The notes below the pieces were generated by a model. That model searched no databases. It was given only the letters and a program-made list of their open reading frames with translations, and had not been told where the DNA came from. Positions 1 to 11,624 of a stretch of DNA of 64,000 nt are shown piece by piece. How positions within the stretch are numbered: position 1 is the stretch's first letter; the number at the start of each line of letters is the position of its first letter. The stretch is from positions 4,237,952-4,301,951 of the forward strand of contig NW_020954611.1 in assembly GCF_900497805.2 (NCBI RefSeq). The letters run 5' to 3'. A program made the position numbers and the translations under genes. This DNA comes from Vombatus ursinus (lineage: Eukaryota > Chordata > Mammalia > Diprotodontia > Vombatidae).

Positions 1-185
1 ACTAGGCAGAACAAATCCAATCCTTCTTTCACATGGCAGCCCTCTACACACTTGCAGATAGCTATGCTATCTTCTCTTTAGGTTAAACATCCCTATTTCC
101 TTCAACCAATCCTCATATGGCAAAAGTTCAAGGCCCTTCACTATCCTGGTTGCTGTCCTCCTAGATATTCCATCCCAGGCCAAGA
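1..185 (-). mobile_element. CR1/L3 LINE, 3' region (relic)
   Basis: Read on the plus strand this is the reverse complement of the 3' part of a CR1/L3-type LINE: the words for 'cagaacaa', 'acatggcagccct', 'ttccttcaaccaatcctcatatggc' in pieces, and 'cttcacyatcctggttg' match the remembered consensus in order. The same order recurs at 37.6-37.9 kb in the larger copy. It is cut by the window edge. Old copy, many mismatches. Family name by memory; strand and order are seen. Confidence 0.6.
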
Positions 186-460
186 ACCTGGTCTCCCTTA
201 TTTTAAGCTGTAGTCCAAAATACAAATGCCATCCTTAGTTAGCTTATTAACCAGCTGTTTATTTCCCAAGTCTTCTACTCCCTTCTGAAACCTTTTACTT
301 GAATTCACAGCAGAGTTGAAAACAACCTGTGTCCCTTAGGTCTTGATTTTATTGTTCAAGGCTTGGTAATACTTAGTAATGCTTTCTAACATCTTTCTGG
401 TAGTATCATCTGTGCCCTTGCACATCATCAGAAATAGGTACTAGTTACCAAATTTGAGAA
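186..460 (-). mobile_element. CR1/L3-like 5' UTR segment joined to the 3' region
   Basis: This stretch is co-linear with 28255-28700 (shared words such as tattttaagct, ttgttcaag, atgctttc, gtatcat-tgtg) and, more weakly, with 40850-40990 inside the large CR1 copy, which corresponds to the 5' UTR. It directly abuts the 3' region at 1-185 on the same strand, so the reverse-transcriptase body is missing between them. This could be an internally deleted CR1 or two separate fragments. Confidence 0.4.
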
Positions 461-1439
461 ATCTTTGGAGCGTTTTTGTTGCATCTCATGTATGTGCCTG
501 GAGAAGAAAACAAACCTCTGTGTTGTTAATGTGTTCAGTGTGGTCAACTGGTTAACCACTTTTTCAGAGATGTTGAAGAGTTAATTCATGCTTGAGAGAA
601 TGGATTACATGACTTTTCAGGTTCCTATTCATTCTCTATTTTTTTGATTTCATTATTTTTATCTTCTGCTAATTTCAGAATAAACAGATTGCTGGAGGAG
701 AAAGTATTTAGAACCACCTTGATTATCACTGTTTCCTTAAGTATAAACTCCAAAATTTCTTTTTCATTGTTTTTTAATCAGAACTAGTTTCTCTCTTATC
801 AGCACAAGAATTATTCTGATGAAGGTAGAGTGTGTTCCTTTGAATATTAGAAATTTTGGAATAACAGACTCTTATGTTGTTTCAGTTGGTAGCTTATGTT
901 CACCTCTAAGTTTCTTCTGTTACTATTTAACAGCTTTACATTTTGACATTTTGAGGGAAATGGGTTCAATGGAAAGATAATTTAGTTGAAACCAGGAAGT
1001 AGCTGTGTTAGTATCTGAAATTGGAATATTTGCAAGTAGAATACAGACCTTGCTTTTATGAAAAGATTAATCCTTTTTGCTAGCTCTCTAGAAATATAGA
1101 TAAAGGCAAGAGGATTAGAAACTGAAGAAATCATATGAAGCAGGCCTTCTGATCTATATGAGGACCAACTAAACAAAGGCTATACTGACTTCTCATCAGG
1201 AATTGAGATCTAAAAAAGCTTCTTAAGTCATTGCCTTTTACTGAATGTTGAGGCCCTTACAGAAAACATGGAGTCATAGCTGCCTTTCTAATAGAATCAT
1301 CCATCATTGTTGACTGCTTGTAGGAAAAAAAAAATCACAAGTTGTCCCTCATAAGAGGCTCATAACACTATGGTATTAGAAGCCAAGTGGCATCTGTGCC
1401 CTGAATGTTACAATAGTATGCCATTGAGTGGACCTTTTC
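461..1439. other. Non-genic, AT-rich, no repeat recognised
   Basis: No reading frame, splice arrangement or known repeat was recognised. The composition resembles the rest of the window. It may contain old repeats too diverged to see by eye. Confidence 0.5.
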
Positions 1440-2010
1440 TCTTGGTCACTGCTTACTGATAATCATGCAGTCTTTATAATACTGGGATATAGCTTTTTCT
1501 TTTTATTAGTCTCCAAACAATATGGGGTATTTCCCCTATTTTTATTCTTTTCAGATAAAATTCAACTGTAATGGTTCTAACAAAGCATAGTGAAAGTTTT
1601 GCTTTTTAGTGGTCCATTTTTACATGTATGCTGCTGCTCTGTTGTGTTGTTTGGCATAAAACAGTCCAGTTGTAACCCTGCAGCAATTATTAAACCAGTC
1701 TGTTGCATGTGGACAAGGGACAGCTCTGGTTCTGATGCAGTTTGAGTGTACTGTGAAGTAATTGGGCTTTTTGAGTACATGATAAAATAGCGCACTTTAA
1801 TGTCAGTACATTAAAAAATTAAAATCTGCTCATTTTCGAGTGACTCAGCCAGCCAATTGCTTAGGAAATTGCTCTTAGTCCTGGTATTATCGCACAATTC
1901 TGTCCACAGTTTGGCTTGAACTGAATATGCCTCTGGGATTTCAGAGGACTGTGTACATTCAGAATAAGTGTTTTTGTTTTGGCCACACTGGACAATTAAA
2001 TACATGCATA
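1440..2010. promoter_or_regulatory. Unique stretch, candidate conserved non-coding element
   Basis: This stretch has no recognisable repeat although its neighbours are full of them, and its base composition is more even. It holds motif-like words: an AP-1/MARE-like tgactcagc near 1840, caattattaaa near 1684, and an ATTA/TAAT group. These are the usual marks of old constrained DNA, but constraint cannot be seen from one sequence. The call is inference only. Confidence 0.25.
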
Positions 2011-2694
2011 CTAATAAGATGATTATAGCAGACTGTTTGGTGTAATAGGTTTTCTAGGTCTTTGGCAAATTTTGAAGGAAAAAAAAGTAAGTTTGGAGAA
2101 ATAAGATCTTATCTGCAATAAAAATCAAACCCAAATTGTAGCATGAGAAGAATCAGAATCAGAAAACTTAGGTTCAATATTGGGTTTGTTACCAACTAAT
2201 GTGATATTAAGCCAGATCACAGGACGCTTCTAGACCTTAGTTTATTTATTCATGCCAGAAATGTTAATGTTGTCCTGATGTTCTTTTCACTTCTGAAAAT
2301 CTGTGAGACTATCTATATTTAGTTGTTGTCATACTTCTAAAATATAATTTGCGTAATTTTGTATTTTTAAAAAATTATAGCCTAAAAAATGTCAGCTTCC
2401 TTCCCCTACTCCCATTTTATAGCTTCTTGTAGCCTTACAGTGCTTTTAGAACCAAGGACCTAGTACATGTTGATGAATTAACATGAATAAATTGTTATTA
2501 TTTTCAAGTGACTGATGGGATTATGTAGCTGGAATGTTTCAATTTGAATATATGTTACACAGACCAAAATAGAATCTACTTTAAGGGTACACTTCTAGGA
2601 GAAGGCAATAAATTCATTAGAGGTTATGGAGTCTTCTATTATCATCTTTTTAGTTGGCTTATTTTTGGGGGAAAAAAGGAGGAAATTGGGGGTA

Positions 2695-2825
2695 ATTGTG
2701 GGACCTTTAGCCAGGTTAGTTAACCTTTCTAAGCTTTAGTTTCCTTATCTATAAAACAAAGGAGTTGGATTAAATGATCTCTACGGTCTCTTTTAGTCCT
2801 AAGATTATATGATTCTCTCTGAAGT
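2695..2825 (+). repeat. MIR (Ther-1) SINE fragment
   Basis: The core and tail of a MIR are readable: a 'cctttagcc..gttaacctttc', 'ctttagtttccttatctataaa' core followed by 'ttggattaaatgatctc' and 'agtcctaagattatatgat'. Diverged, no target duplication seen. Confidence 0.7.
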
Positions 2826-3184
2826 ATTACATATAACTTTGGACAACATGACTTCTTTGACTCCCAATACATTTGGCTTCTTATAATGGCATTTTATTGT
2901 GGCAATGTCTAAGTAATTGTTTCTTTTTCAATCTTTCAATAGATTTGGTGCCACTAGGCTGTGGAAATGCGAAGGGTTCAGGTTATTTTCAGTGATACTC
3001 TATTTCTGTTAACTCTTTAAAGGTTCTTAATTTAAAATGTTACGTGATTTCTAACCAGCAGCTATTTTTTCCTAAATCTATTTTTTCACCTATAAAAGAG
3101 GTGGCAGCATTGATTCTGTATGGTTGAAGACTAGAGGATCGAACCGTTACTATTCCATCTTTCCGTAAACCATAGTGCAGACAC

Positions 3185-3515
3185 AGCATGGTATAGTGGG
3201 AAGAACGGTGGGATGGGAGTCAGGAGAGCTGGGTTTCTGTTTTGTCAGAATGGTATAGTGGAAAGATTTGAATTTTAAATTAGAGGACCTGGGCTTAAAT
3301 CTTGGCTCTGCTGCTTAATTCTGAATCTAACTGTGAGCCATTCCTTTTATGTTACTCATAGCCTCAGTTTCCTAAACTGTAAATTGAGGGGTTAGCTTTG
3401 TTGATTTTGATTAGGTTGTGAGCTCCTTGAGGGCAAGGACTCTGCTTTTCTTTATATCCCCAGAGCACAGTTCCTGGCACATAGTAAATGCTTGTTGACT
3501 TGACTCAAAGATGTT
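3185..3515 (+). repeat. MIR SINE with a second MIR head, then L2-type 3' tail
   Basis: Two MIR heads ('atggtatagtgg-aag') occur about 70 bp apart, then a MIR core with cctcagtttcctaaactg. From 3410 a separate L2/MIR3-type 3' end follows: 'ttgtgagctccttgagggca', 'cctggcacatagtaaatg', 'cttgttgact'. The doubled head suggests one MIR landing in another, or a local duplication. Confidence 0.65.
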
Positions 3516-3559
3516 TTCCTGGTCCAAATCCTATAAATTGATCATCTCATTGGTTTGTA

Positions 3560-3850
3560 GGAGTGAGTAGGCATTTATTAGCCATGTGACTTTAGGCAAA
3601 TCACTTAACCTCTATGAGTTTCTTCATTTGTAAAATTTCATATAATACTTGCACTATACTATCTTACAGGGTTGTGTAAATTGTTAAAGGGTACATAAAT
3701 GTGAATTATTATTGCTTACTTTGCAGGATAGGAGTGGAAACTTTTCAATGAGTTAATCTAACCAATGTTAATTTATTGGACACCTACTATGTGTCTATCT
3801 CTTTGCTAGGGGTTGTGTTGCTAAAGAGGATGAGTAATCAGTGAAACCTA
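3560..3850. repeat. MIR fragment (+) followed by L2 3' end (-)
   Basis: 3560-3710 reads as a plus-strand MIR core ('agccatgtgactttaggcaa', 'cacttaacctc', then the 'agggttgtgtaaattg' tail). 3765-3850 is the reverse complement of an L2 3' end ('tatTGGACACCTACTATGTG' type). Both are old. Confidence 0.6.
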
Positions 3851-6229
3851 TCCTTTGTTATGGCCACAGGTTACTGACTTTGATTTATTTTTTTAAAATT
3901 AATAAAAAAAAATTTGCCTCCTTTTTTTCTCTTAAATTTGCCTTGAAAATTTTATTTTTTCCCTTCAAGATTTAACAAAACAAACTCAATTTGGGCCAAT
4001 TTAACTTAGAGTTTTTTTTTTTTCTTTCTGAAAGACAACTGAGTTGCAGTGTATTGCTTTGGAGATCAGGGTTGAGGTCTTTTAGTATACCCTTTGAACA
4101 CATTTAAATCATGCCCCTAATTATATTATCTGTGGTTTGAATTATTTAGCATCTTTTGGGGATTACATTTTTTATTCCTAATTATATGACCAAGATATAT
4201 ACCATGAAATATTTATCATGTAATTATGGTTAAAATGTACGATTTTCCCAAAGATGTGAATAATAACTTTAAATACCCTATACTTGATTAAGGGAAGGTA
4301 GAGGATTAGAAGTAAATGTGAAGGACTATCTTTCTCTTTTTCTTTTTAACAAAAATCTTTAACTGATTTATAAAATTCAATGCCATAAGAAACAAACAGA
4401 AACAAACTACCCATATTCTTAAATATTCCTTCATTCCCTGATTTAAAAAAAAATTGACCAAGAGAACAGAGTAACTATTGACCTATATGCCTACTTTCCT
4501 ACCTATACAAAATCCTTTTTTTTTTTTTTTTTTTTGGAAGTGGGGGTGCTATCTTTCTCTAATGAGGGTTTCATTCTTTAAAGTTTTTTGCTCTGAAGCT
4601 GATGATGAGAACAAATATTTAGGAACAACAGAGTGGCAGGGATACACTTAAAGAATAGGCAGTCCTCTTTGATTTCTGTGGGTTCTTTCAGGTTCTTGCA
4701 GTATTCAGCCTCTTGGTTACATGTGCTCAAGCCTTTGTTGTGTTATGTGATGACTTAGAAGTTACACACTCCTTTGCAAGTGAAGCTGACCCATCTGAGC
4801 TGCCTTAGTAAGGGCATGTGGTTTTGAGTGGATTGTTAAACCGAGGTTCTTTGAGGACAGGGACTATTTTATCCCTGAGCCTAGCACAGGGCCTGGCATA
4901 GAGTTATCTACTAAATAAATGCTTTTTGATGAATTCATTAGGCATATGGCCTCTAGCTGTGGAATAAACTGAAGCTGACTGGATCAAACCCCCTTCATTT
5001 AGTGGCTGAGGCTAGGATATTATAAAAGCTGGAAATAAATGAACAATTGACCAGGCCTTGGAAACTTTTTTTGATTCTAATAAAGAGGTTTGTTGTCATG
5101 GGATTTATCCTCATAAGATTCAACTTGTAGCCTGCCCAGTTTTTCCGGTATAATTTAATTTCTTTGGGATTTTTTCTCTTTATATAAGCTCAATGTAATT
5201 CCAAGTCCAGATTTCTTTCCATTGCATCATGCTACCTGTCATCACCTCTAAGATACTTGCTATTTATTATCTGATAGAATTGAGGGCTTTGTATTAGAAG
5301 GTACAAGCACAATACTAATATAATAAGTCATATTCTTTTGTTACTTTTGAGTTTTCAGGGTCTGAGTCTGATCACCTGATATTTAAGTGTGCCACTACTC
5401 GCTAGGGAGATGTGAGATAATGTGTCAATAGTTGTATGCCTGCTTATCTCTGCTTCTAGAAAAATACCTTAAAGTGCAAGCCTGGCATAGAAGAACAGCA
5501 TGTTTTATGCATGCTACTTTGTACTTTAGGATCTCCTACAATACTTTGAAGAGCTTTTTAGATGTAGGTGTTTCCAGTCCCACTTGAACTTAGGAGGTGG
5601 TTGTGAACCTGGGTGAACATACCACTTCATAGACTCAAGAAAGACTCAACTGGAAAGATTTTTAGAGATAGTGTAGTGTACCTATTTAGAGCCAGAACCA
5701 AAACATTAGCCCAAGTGCCCTCTCTGTAATCTGGGCTTTAATGGGAAGCTAATAGGTGCCAAATTTAATAATTCCCCGGGTCATGCCTTTTTCCAAAGAG
5801 TTTAGATTACTGTTACATCATCCAAAGCCAGATCATCTCAGAAGAGTATATAAGTTGACCTAGTGAACACATTCTTTAATTTTTAATATTTTAGTGAAAA
5901 CATTTTTTGAAAATGGGAATTCAGGAAATAATATTGAAAACTCATGACTTCTTGATGTAACAAATATTATACATTAATTACATTTATGCTTTTCTCTGTT
6001 ATTTTTTAATAACAAAAGCCATATATATGAAACCTCCATTTTCTGCGGTTCTTATGCAGTATTTAACTTAATTTGAAATATTTGAGCTCAGAAATCACTA
6101 GAAGAGTTGTAAAATTTCTCCTCCTTATTAATGTGAAGGACACTCATTTTTTCATTTCTGAAATCTAAATTTGAGGATTAAACTACTTGATCGTGTCTCT
6201 GAGACAAAAGAAATGGAAACTTACATTTT
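3851..6229. other. Mostly unrecognised non-genic DNA with an L2 scrap
   Basis: Poly-T runs at 4010-4020 and 4517-4535 and an L2 3' end on the plus strand at about 4850-4935 ('tttgaggacagggacta', 'cctggcatag', 'aataaatgctt') are the only things recognised. No gene evidence. Confidence 0.5.
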
Positions 6230-6234
6230 TTTGT

Positions 6235-6440
6235 GGATAATGATAATAATGATTATGACATAGTACTTTAAGATTTGCAAAGTGCTTTACCCATATCTCA
6301 TTTTATCCTCCCAACAACCCTGCGAGGTAGGTGTTATTATTATCCCTATTTTACAGATGAAGGAACTGAGGCAGACAGAAGTTAGGTGAGTAGCCCCAGG
6401 TTACCCAGGTACTAAGTATTTGAGAGGCAATTTGAAGTCT
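6235..6440 (-). repeat. MIR-type SINE, reverse orientation
   Basis: Reverse complement of a MIR-family SINE: 'agtactttaagatttgcaaa', 'ctcattttatcctccc', 'attttacagatgaagg', 'ctgaggcagac' occur in the expected order. Diverged at its right end. Confidence 0.7.
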
Positions 6441-6469
6441 GGTCTTTCTGGACCTAATAAATTGTAGCC

Positions 6470-6982
6470 TGCTGAAATCTTTTTTTCTTAAGGACCACTC
6501 CTTAAACCCAAATCACTCTGGCTCTCATTGATTGACCAACAATAGGTCCCAGGCCAAGCCCCACTTGGTCATTGTGTGGGCCCCATTGGCTCAGAGTGAA
6601 TGTAAATAGCAGTTGTTTCTGTTTTGGCCAGAAACCTCAAGGGTCTTCACCTCCCAGATTGATTTTTTATTTTATTTTTTTTTATTTTTGACTAGGTAAA
6701 GATGCCATTTTCTGCCTCATTTCTTTCTTAGCCTGAATGGGCTTTGCCTTAGTGAAACTGAGACCCTTTAAAGACTTTAGTTTAAAAAGGCCAAGATCTC
6801 CCACTGAATCCAGGGCCATCTCCAGTTGTCCTGATCTATGTCTTGCCCCTGGACCCAGATGGCTCCAGAGGAGAAAATGAGGCTGGTGACTTTGAACAGC
6901 CCTCCCTAACTTAAATCCAATTCACTTGCATGTCATGGCATCACCTCCTTGATGTCATGGTCCTGTTTGAGAATGGACAAAC
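6470..6982 (+). repeat. Marsupial interspersed repeat with acaaac/aac-rich tail (family not assigned)
   Basis: The stretch with 'ctggacccagatggctc', 'gaggctggtgactttg', 'catcacctccttgatgtc' and a tail 'gagaatggacaaac' is a sequence I recognise as recurrent in marsupial genomes, but I cannot name its family with confidence. The SINE at 6983-7151 has jumped into its tail, so this element is the older of the two. The tail resumes after the SINE. Confidence 0.4.
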
Positions 6983-7151
6983 TGGGGCAGTTCAGTGGCT
7001 GTATCCACTGATAGAGCACCGGCCCTGAAGTCAGGAGGACCTGGGTTCAAATGCGGCCTCAGACGAAACACTTAACACTTACTAGCTGGGTGACCCTGGG
7101 CAAGTCACTTAACCCCAATTGCCTAAAAATTAAAAAAAAAAAAAAGAGAGA
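6983..7151 (+). mobile_element. WSINE1-type tRNA-derived SINE with perfect target duplication
   Basis: A tRNA-like head ('cactgatagagcaccggccc', box-B-like 'ggttcaaat'), body 'tgaccctgggcaagtcactt' and oligo-A end. A perfect 14-bp duplication, gagaatggacaaac, lies at 6969-6982 and 7152-7165, which fixes both ends. The perfect duplication and good match to the family suggest a rather young insertion. These SINEs carry no protein and rely on LINE enzymes. Confidence 0.9.
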
Positions 7152-7322
7152 GAGAATGGACAAACAATAACTAGGGCACTGTGCACTAAGGTGCTGCGTA
7201 GCTTCTTTGGACACAGTACTTTCAGTGGTTTCCAATGTTAATAATGATAGCCTCCTCTTCAATGCCTATTTCCTTTAAAGAAATTAACTATTCAGGGGAT
7301 AATATCTTTATAATTAGAGTTT

Positions 7323-7543
7323 ATGGTCAGCCAGGTGGCATGGTGAATAGAGTGCTGGACTTGAAGTCAGGAAGACTCATCTTCCTGAATTCAAATCTTA
7401 CTAGTTGTATGACCCAGGGTAAGTCACTTAACCTTGTTTGCCTCAGTTCCTCTTTTATAAAATGATCAGGAGAAGCAAATGGCAAACCACTCCAGTTTCT
7501 TTACCAAGAAAACCAAGTTGGTCACAACTGAAACAACTCAACA
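7323..7543 (+). mobile_element. tRNA-headed SINE with RTE-like tail
   Basis: Same tRNA-type head as the WSINE1 copies but with a longer tail: 'cctcagttcctc', 'atggcaaaccactccag', 'ccaagaaaacc', then 'ggtcacaactgaaacaactc'. The tail resembles the 3' end of RTE/BovB LINEs, the likely source of its enzyme. An 11-bp duplication, aattagagttt, sits at 7312-7322 and 7544-7554. Confidence 0.85.
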
Positions 7544-7904
7544 AATTAGAGTTTGATTTATTTTGCATTTACTCAGATTTACTCATTTTGATCTTGAAGC
7601 ACCCATAATGTGTCTTTCAGAACAGCAGTGGGAAATGGGAAACAACTTTTTTTAATCTTTTCTAAATCTCCAGTTGAATCTCCTCCGTGAAGCTAAGGAC
7701 TTCGCTTGTGGCTAAGTGGTGAGACTAGATGTACAAAGTTCTTCAGTTTTATACCTAGAAGGAAGCTTTGTCCTTGCATTTCCTCTGATGTGGCTCTAAG
7801 CAGGATAATATCACTGTGTGTGGGCATTTTCTCCATTCTCTCCTTATACTTTATGGAGGACCTTTTTTTGTGGGTCTCATCTTTGGTCTGCAGATTATAG
7901 AATC

Positions 7905-8180
7905 CAATCCAATCTAATAAACATTTATTAAATGCCTACTATGTGTTGGTCACTGTGCCAAGTGCTGGGGATACAATTAATAAAAAGACAGTGACTGCTT
8001 TCAAGGAGCTTACAAGCCAATAGGGGGAGACAACACACAAAGGGAATCAGGAAAGGGGCCAGAGTACCTGGTTCAGTGTGGTCTTGTTCCATGAAAAATG
8101 GAACTAGGAAGGGCAGCAGATGCAGAATGGAGTGATCAGAAAGTCCAGGTTCTGCCAACTATAAAGGAAGGCATTGAGAG
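7905..8180 (-). mobile_element. L2 LINE 3' end
   Basis: Reverse complement of the L2 3' UTR: 'aacatttattaaatgcctac', 'ctgtgccaagtgctggggat', 'aaggagcttacaa', then purine-rich sequence. A typical 5'-truncated old copy. Confidence 0.75.
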
Positions 8181-8384
8181 GAGCGTCGTACTCCCCCTTC
8201 CTGCCTTCTAATCCTTAGGATCTTTTGCATTTTCTAGACATTTAATAAGTGGCTGTTGAATTGAACTAGATTGAATTAAACTAATGGTTATCAGCCTGTA
8301 TTACTGGAACTTTATAACTTGGATTCTTCTCCCTCATACTTTTCCCTTGTTTATGTCTCATACACTTTGGAATAAAAAAAGACT

Positions 8385-8505
8385 TGATAAAGCATTTATT
8401 CAGTGCTTACCATGTGCCAGGCACTGTGCCAAGCCCTAGAAATGCAAATGTTAGCAAGGAATATAGTCCCTGCCCTCAAGGAACTTACATTAAAGTGGGC
8501 GAATA
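8385..8505 (-). mobile_element. L2 LINE 3' end
   Basis: Second L2 3' end in the same direction: 'gcatttattcagtgcttacc', 'ccaggcactgtgccaag', 'ccctgccctcaaggaactta'. Confidence 0.75.
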
Positions 8506-8799
8506 CTCTGTATTTCTGGGTGTTGGCAAGAAAGAAGGGTAAGAAATGGGCCGTGGCATGATAAGGCAAAAACTTATTGATGGTGGGTGGGTGGGTATGT
8601 GGCCCGAAGAGGTTTAAATTTTATGGAGATTTCAGTAAGTTACAGCTTAAGTCTTTTTATTTTGCAACTTGAAAATGCCTACGCTGCATTTGTTTGTGGT
8701 CAACCCTTGCCATATTTCATCTTTCAAGTCTCATTGCTTTTAATTCATTCTTTTTCATCTTTTCTCTATAAATAACTGGATGTTTTTCTTCCTTTGTCT

Positions 8800-8930
8800 T
8801 AGGGAAACTGGGTCTCAGAAAGGTTTGGAATGACTTGCCCAAGGCCCCAGAAGGAAGAAAAGAAGTCACATATGGCCACAAGGACAGTAGCTCAGGCCTG
8901 GCTTCATGTTCCCTACTCTCCTGTTTACCT
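8800..8930 (-). repeat. MIR-type SINE fragment
   Basis: Reverse-complement MIR core: 'gaaactgggtctcagaaagg', 'tgacttgcccaaggccc' and 'caggcctggcttc'. Short and diverged. Confidence 0.55.
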
Positions 8931-9109
8931 AACTTGAAACTTTCTAACAATATATGTCTGTTGTGAGCACTACTTATAATACTATAAAAACTGATATTTA
9001 GCATTTGGTTTACCTGCTATTTCTTGGCTTCAGTCACTTGTGCTAGACTCAGAGTAATGTTTGCATCTTCATGACAGAGGAATACAGAAGAGGTAGGGGG
9101 AAGAATAGT

Positions 9110-9505
9110 CATTTAACAATTTGTATATATGGTGCTTTATGGTATATAAATCACTTTTTCCGTAGCAACTATGTGAAGTAGATAGTAGTACAAGAATTAT
9201 CTATAAGAATTATCTTCAGTTTATAGGCTTATAGAATTGGAAAGAACCATAGAGAGATCATTTCGTCCAACCCTTTGTTTTACAAATGGGGAAAAGGAAA
9301 CCCAGACGGATGAAAGAACTTGACAAAAATCACACAGATGCCAGAGTTGGGATTCAGGTTCCGTTTTTCTTGCAGCCCTGTAATGTAGATGTTTTTAGAT
9401 TAGGATAATGAAGTTTGCGGAAGTTAAATGCCTTACCTGTGGTCAAAGGGTTGACCACTAAGTGCTGGAATCAGCATTCAGACCTAGGTGTTTCTGGCTG
9501 CATGT
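9110..9505 (-). repeat. MIR-type SINE interrupted by a second one
   Basis: An outer reverse MIR begins at 9110 ('ggtgctttatggtatataaa') and resumes after 9390 ('gaagtttgcggaagttaaat', 'cagacctaggtg'). Between them, 9225-9385 is a complete second SINE of the L2-tail type ('tatagaattggaaagaacca', 'gtccaaccctttg', 'gggattcaggttccg'). The order gives outer first, inner later. Confidence 0.55.
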
Positions 9506-10379
9506 TATCTCTCACACATATTCATCTTTGACCAGGGCTGAAGTTTAAGGGACATGTGTTTTACACAAGCTGAACAACTTTGTACTCTGTGCATGAAAAG
9601 TATAGAACAGTCTAAAAATTACACCCTTTCTCCCATTACTATCTTTAAAAAAAAAATCTCATTTTTTATGGCAAGACCAGGCAGCAAAACAGTGGAAACA
9701 AATAAATACATAAATGCCAAATTAAAAGAAAGTAGCATTAGCTATTGTCTTCCTTTGCCTTAAAGGAAAGTACATGTATGAGCAGCCTTGTAGAGGGACT
9801 TCTAGACTTTCTGAAGTCTTGGTCTCCAAGAATGTAATTGGACCTTCCCTTCCTAATTCTGATTTCACCCATGATAAAGCCTTTTTAGATATTGATCATT
9901 GTTAACCCTATTTCTCAGTATAGCTAAAGAAAGCCCATTTCTTTCCCCTTCTCCTGATTTGTTTCCACATTTCTCTTGTACAGTCTTGAGAAACAGATAA
10001 TGTTACTAGGATTATGACAGTAACCTCTTTTGAAGGAAGATTTTTATGAATTAGTTATAATAAAAATTGGCAATTAGTAAAAGCAAAAGTAGAAAAAAAA
10101 AAAAGTCTGGTATGTGTTCAGTGGCTAGAAAACCATGACATTTGTATGCCACAATAAAGGCCAATCTGCAGGTATGTCATAATTTTGTTTTTGAGTGAAC
10201 ACTGCATGAAACTATCTTTATTAAAAAAAAATGGATGCAGCATCCTGAGCCTCAGAATCTTTCATCTGTTATCCGTCTTCTATCACAGTCTTGAGGAAGT
10301 ACAATTAAAAAAGGAGTAATTCTTTTTTCAAATCAGTTTCCATTATTATGTGAGATTATGAGTCATTCTAAATCTTGGT
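9506..10379. other. Non-genic DNA, nothing recognised
   Basis: No repeat, gene or RNA recognised. Short A runs at about 9645 and 10093. Confidence 0.45.
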
Positions 10380-11000
10380 ATCCAGGAGAGACGCCCCTGC
10401 TCTGCAGCTCCTTTCAACAGTTGTTTGTGGCAGTTTCAGCCTCTTTCTGCCTCTGAAGCTCTTTATTTTTAAAGCAAGGCAGACGAGGCCTAAAATTATT
10501 CCATTAAAGAGGGGCAATTTTTGTAATGGGACTTAGAGTGCTCTGCAGAAGTGCAGGCAAGTTTCTTCAATATCCTGAGCATTATTCACTCATTTAGTTA
10601 AATGATGTTTCTAATTCCCTGGTAATTACATGTAATGAGGCACTTTTTCTCTTCTTGATGAGACTTTAGCTTAATATGAGATGGCATATTTTTTTCTTCC
10701 TTTTTTTTCATGGGGATAATTACCCCTTCCTAGGAAAAGCAGGGTTTGTTGTGCAGAATATAGCAAATTATTTTATTTCCTGCCATCTTGACTGCCAGTA
10801 AATTATAAAATTAAGTTTCAGTGGAACATTAGCACCATTTTGGGAAAGGCTTGAGACTTCTTTTTTTTTAATTCATGTACTGCTGTCCTCTGGGATCATA
10901 GGGGCCATTATTCATAGAATAGATGTTTTTCTGCCAATTCCAAGTATTCAGATGTATTAAGGCTGCAACATAGATTTAATTTTCTGGATGGTATCCAGTG
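10380..11000. promoter_or_regulatory. Unique AT-rich stretch, candidate conserved non-coding element
   Basis: There are no recognisable repeats over about 600 bp. Homeodomain-type words are dense, with a near-palindrome ggtaattacatgtaatgagg near 10621, plus ggataattacc near 10714. Such clusters are common in developmental enhancers. Whether this is conserved cannot be told from one sequence. Confidence 0.25.
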
Positions 11001-11624
11001 TAGAATGTTCTTGTAATCTTCTTTGTGCTCAGGTAATTATCATTACAAAGTTAAGTAATTCGTTCCCTCTTTTGACCACCCTCCCCACAACGACCTCCCT
11101 TCCCCCATTTGTATGTCAAATTACTTTTTTTTGTGTGTGTTGTAGTTCAATTACATGCAAAGTAACTATATTTGAATCACGTGAAGGTGGTGACACTGAC
11201 TATTAATAGGCAGGAAGTTCAGAGTTAATATAGACACTACTTAACTCTACCTATTGTAAAAAAAAAAGATGTAAAGAGAAAAAACAGAAATAACAGCATT
11301 AATTAAGGACAATGTCATATTGAATTTTCATTTTCCTGGGCTCAATTTTTGTTAGAAATTTTGAAGGGTTTTTTTGGGGAAGGGTTGGCTCTTTGTTTTT
11401 GAAGAACAGTGTTTCAATAAGAAATAAAAGAGCATGTTTCAGGATAGTCATTCTTTACTATCTATCAAACGATACATTCGAAGATTTTCTTTAGTATGCT
11501 ACCTGCTTATCTGCATATTTCAGGCTTGTAAATATTTAGCAATAATATATCCACTCACACAGTTTTTTTTTTAATTAATGTTCCTGTTCTCAAGGGGCAA
11601 TGCAAGTTGTTGGAGAAATGAAGT

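Noticed and set aside
6983-7070. tRNA gene
   Set aside because: The box-B-like ggttcaaat belongs to the SINE head. No cloverleaf with intact acceptor stem is evident, and the same head recurs in every SINE copy.
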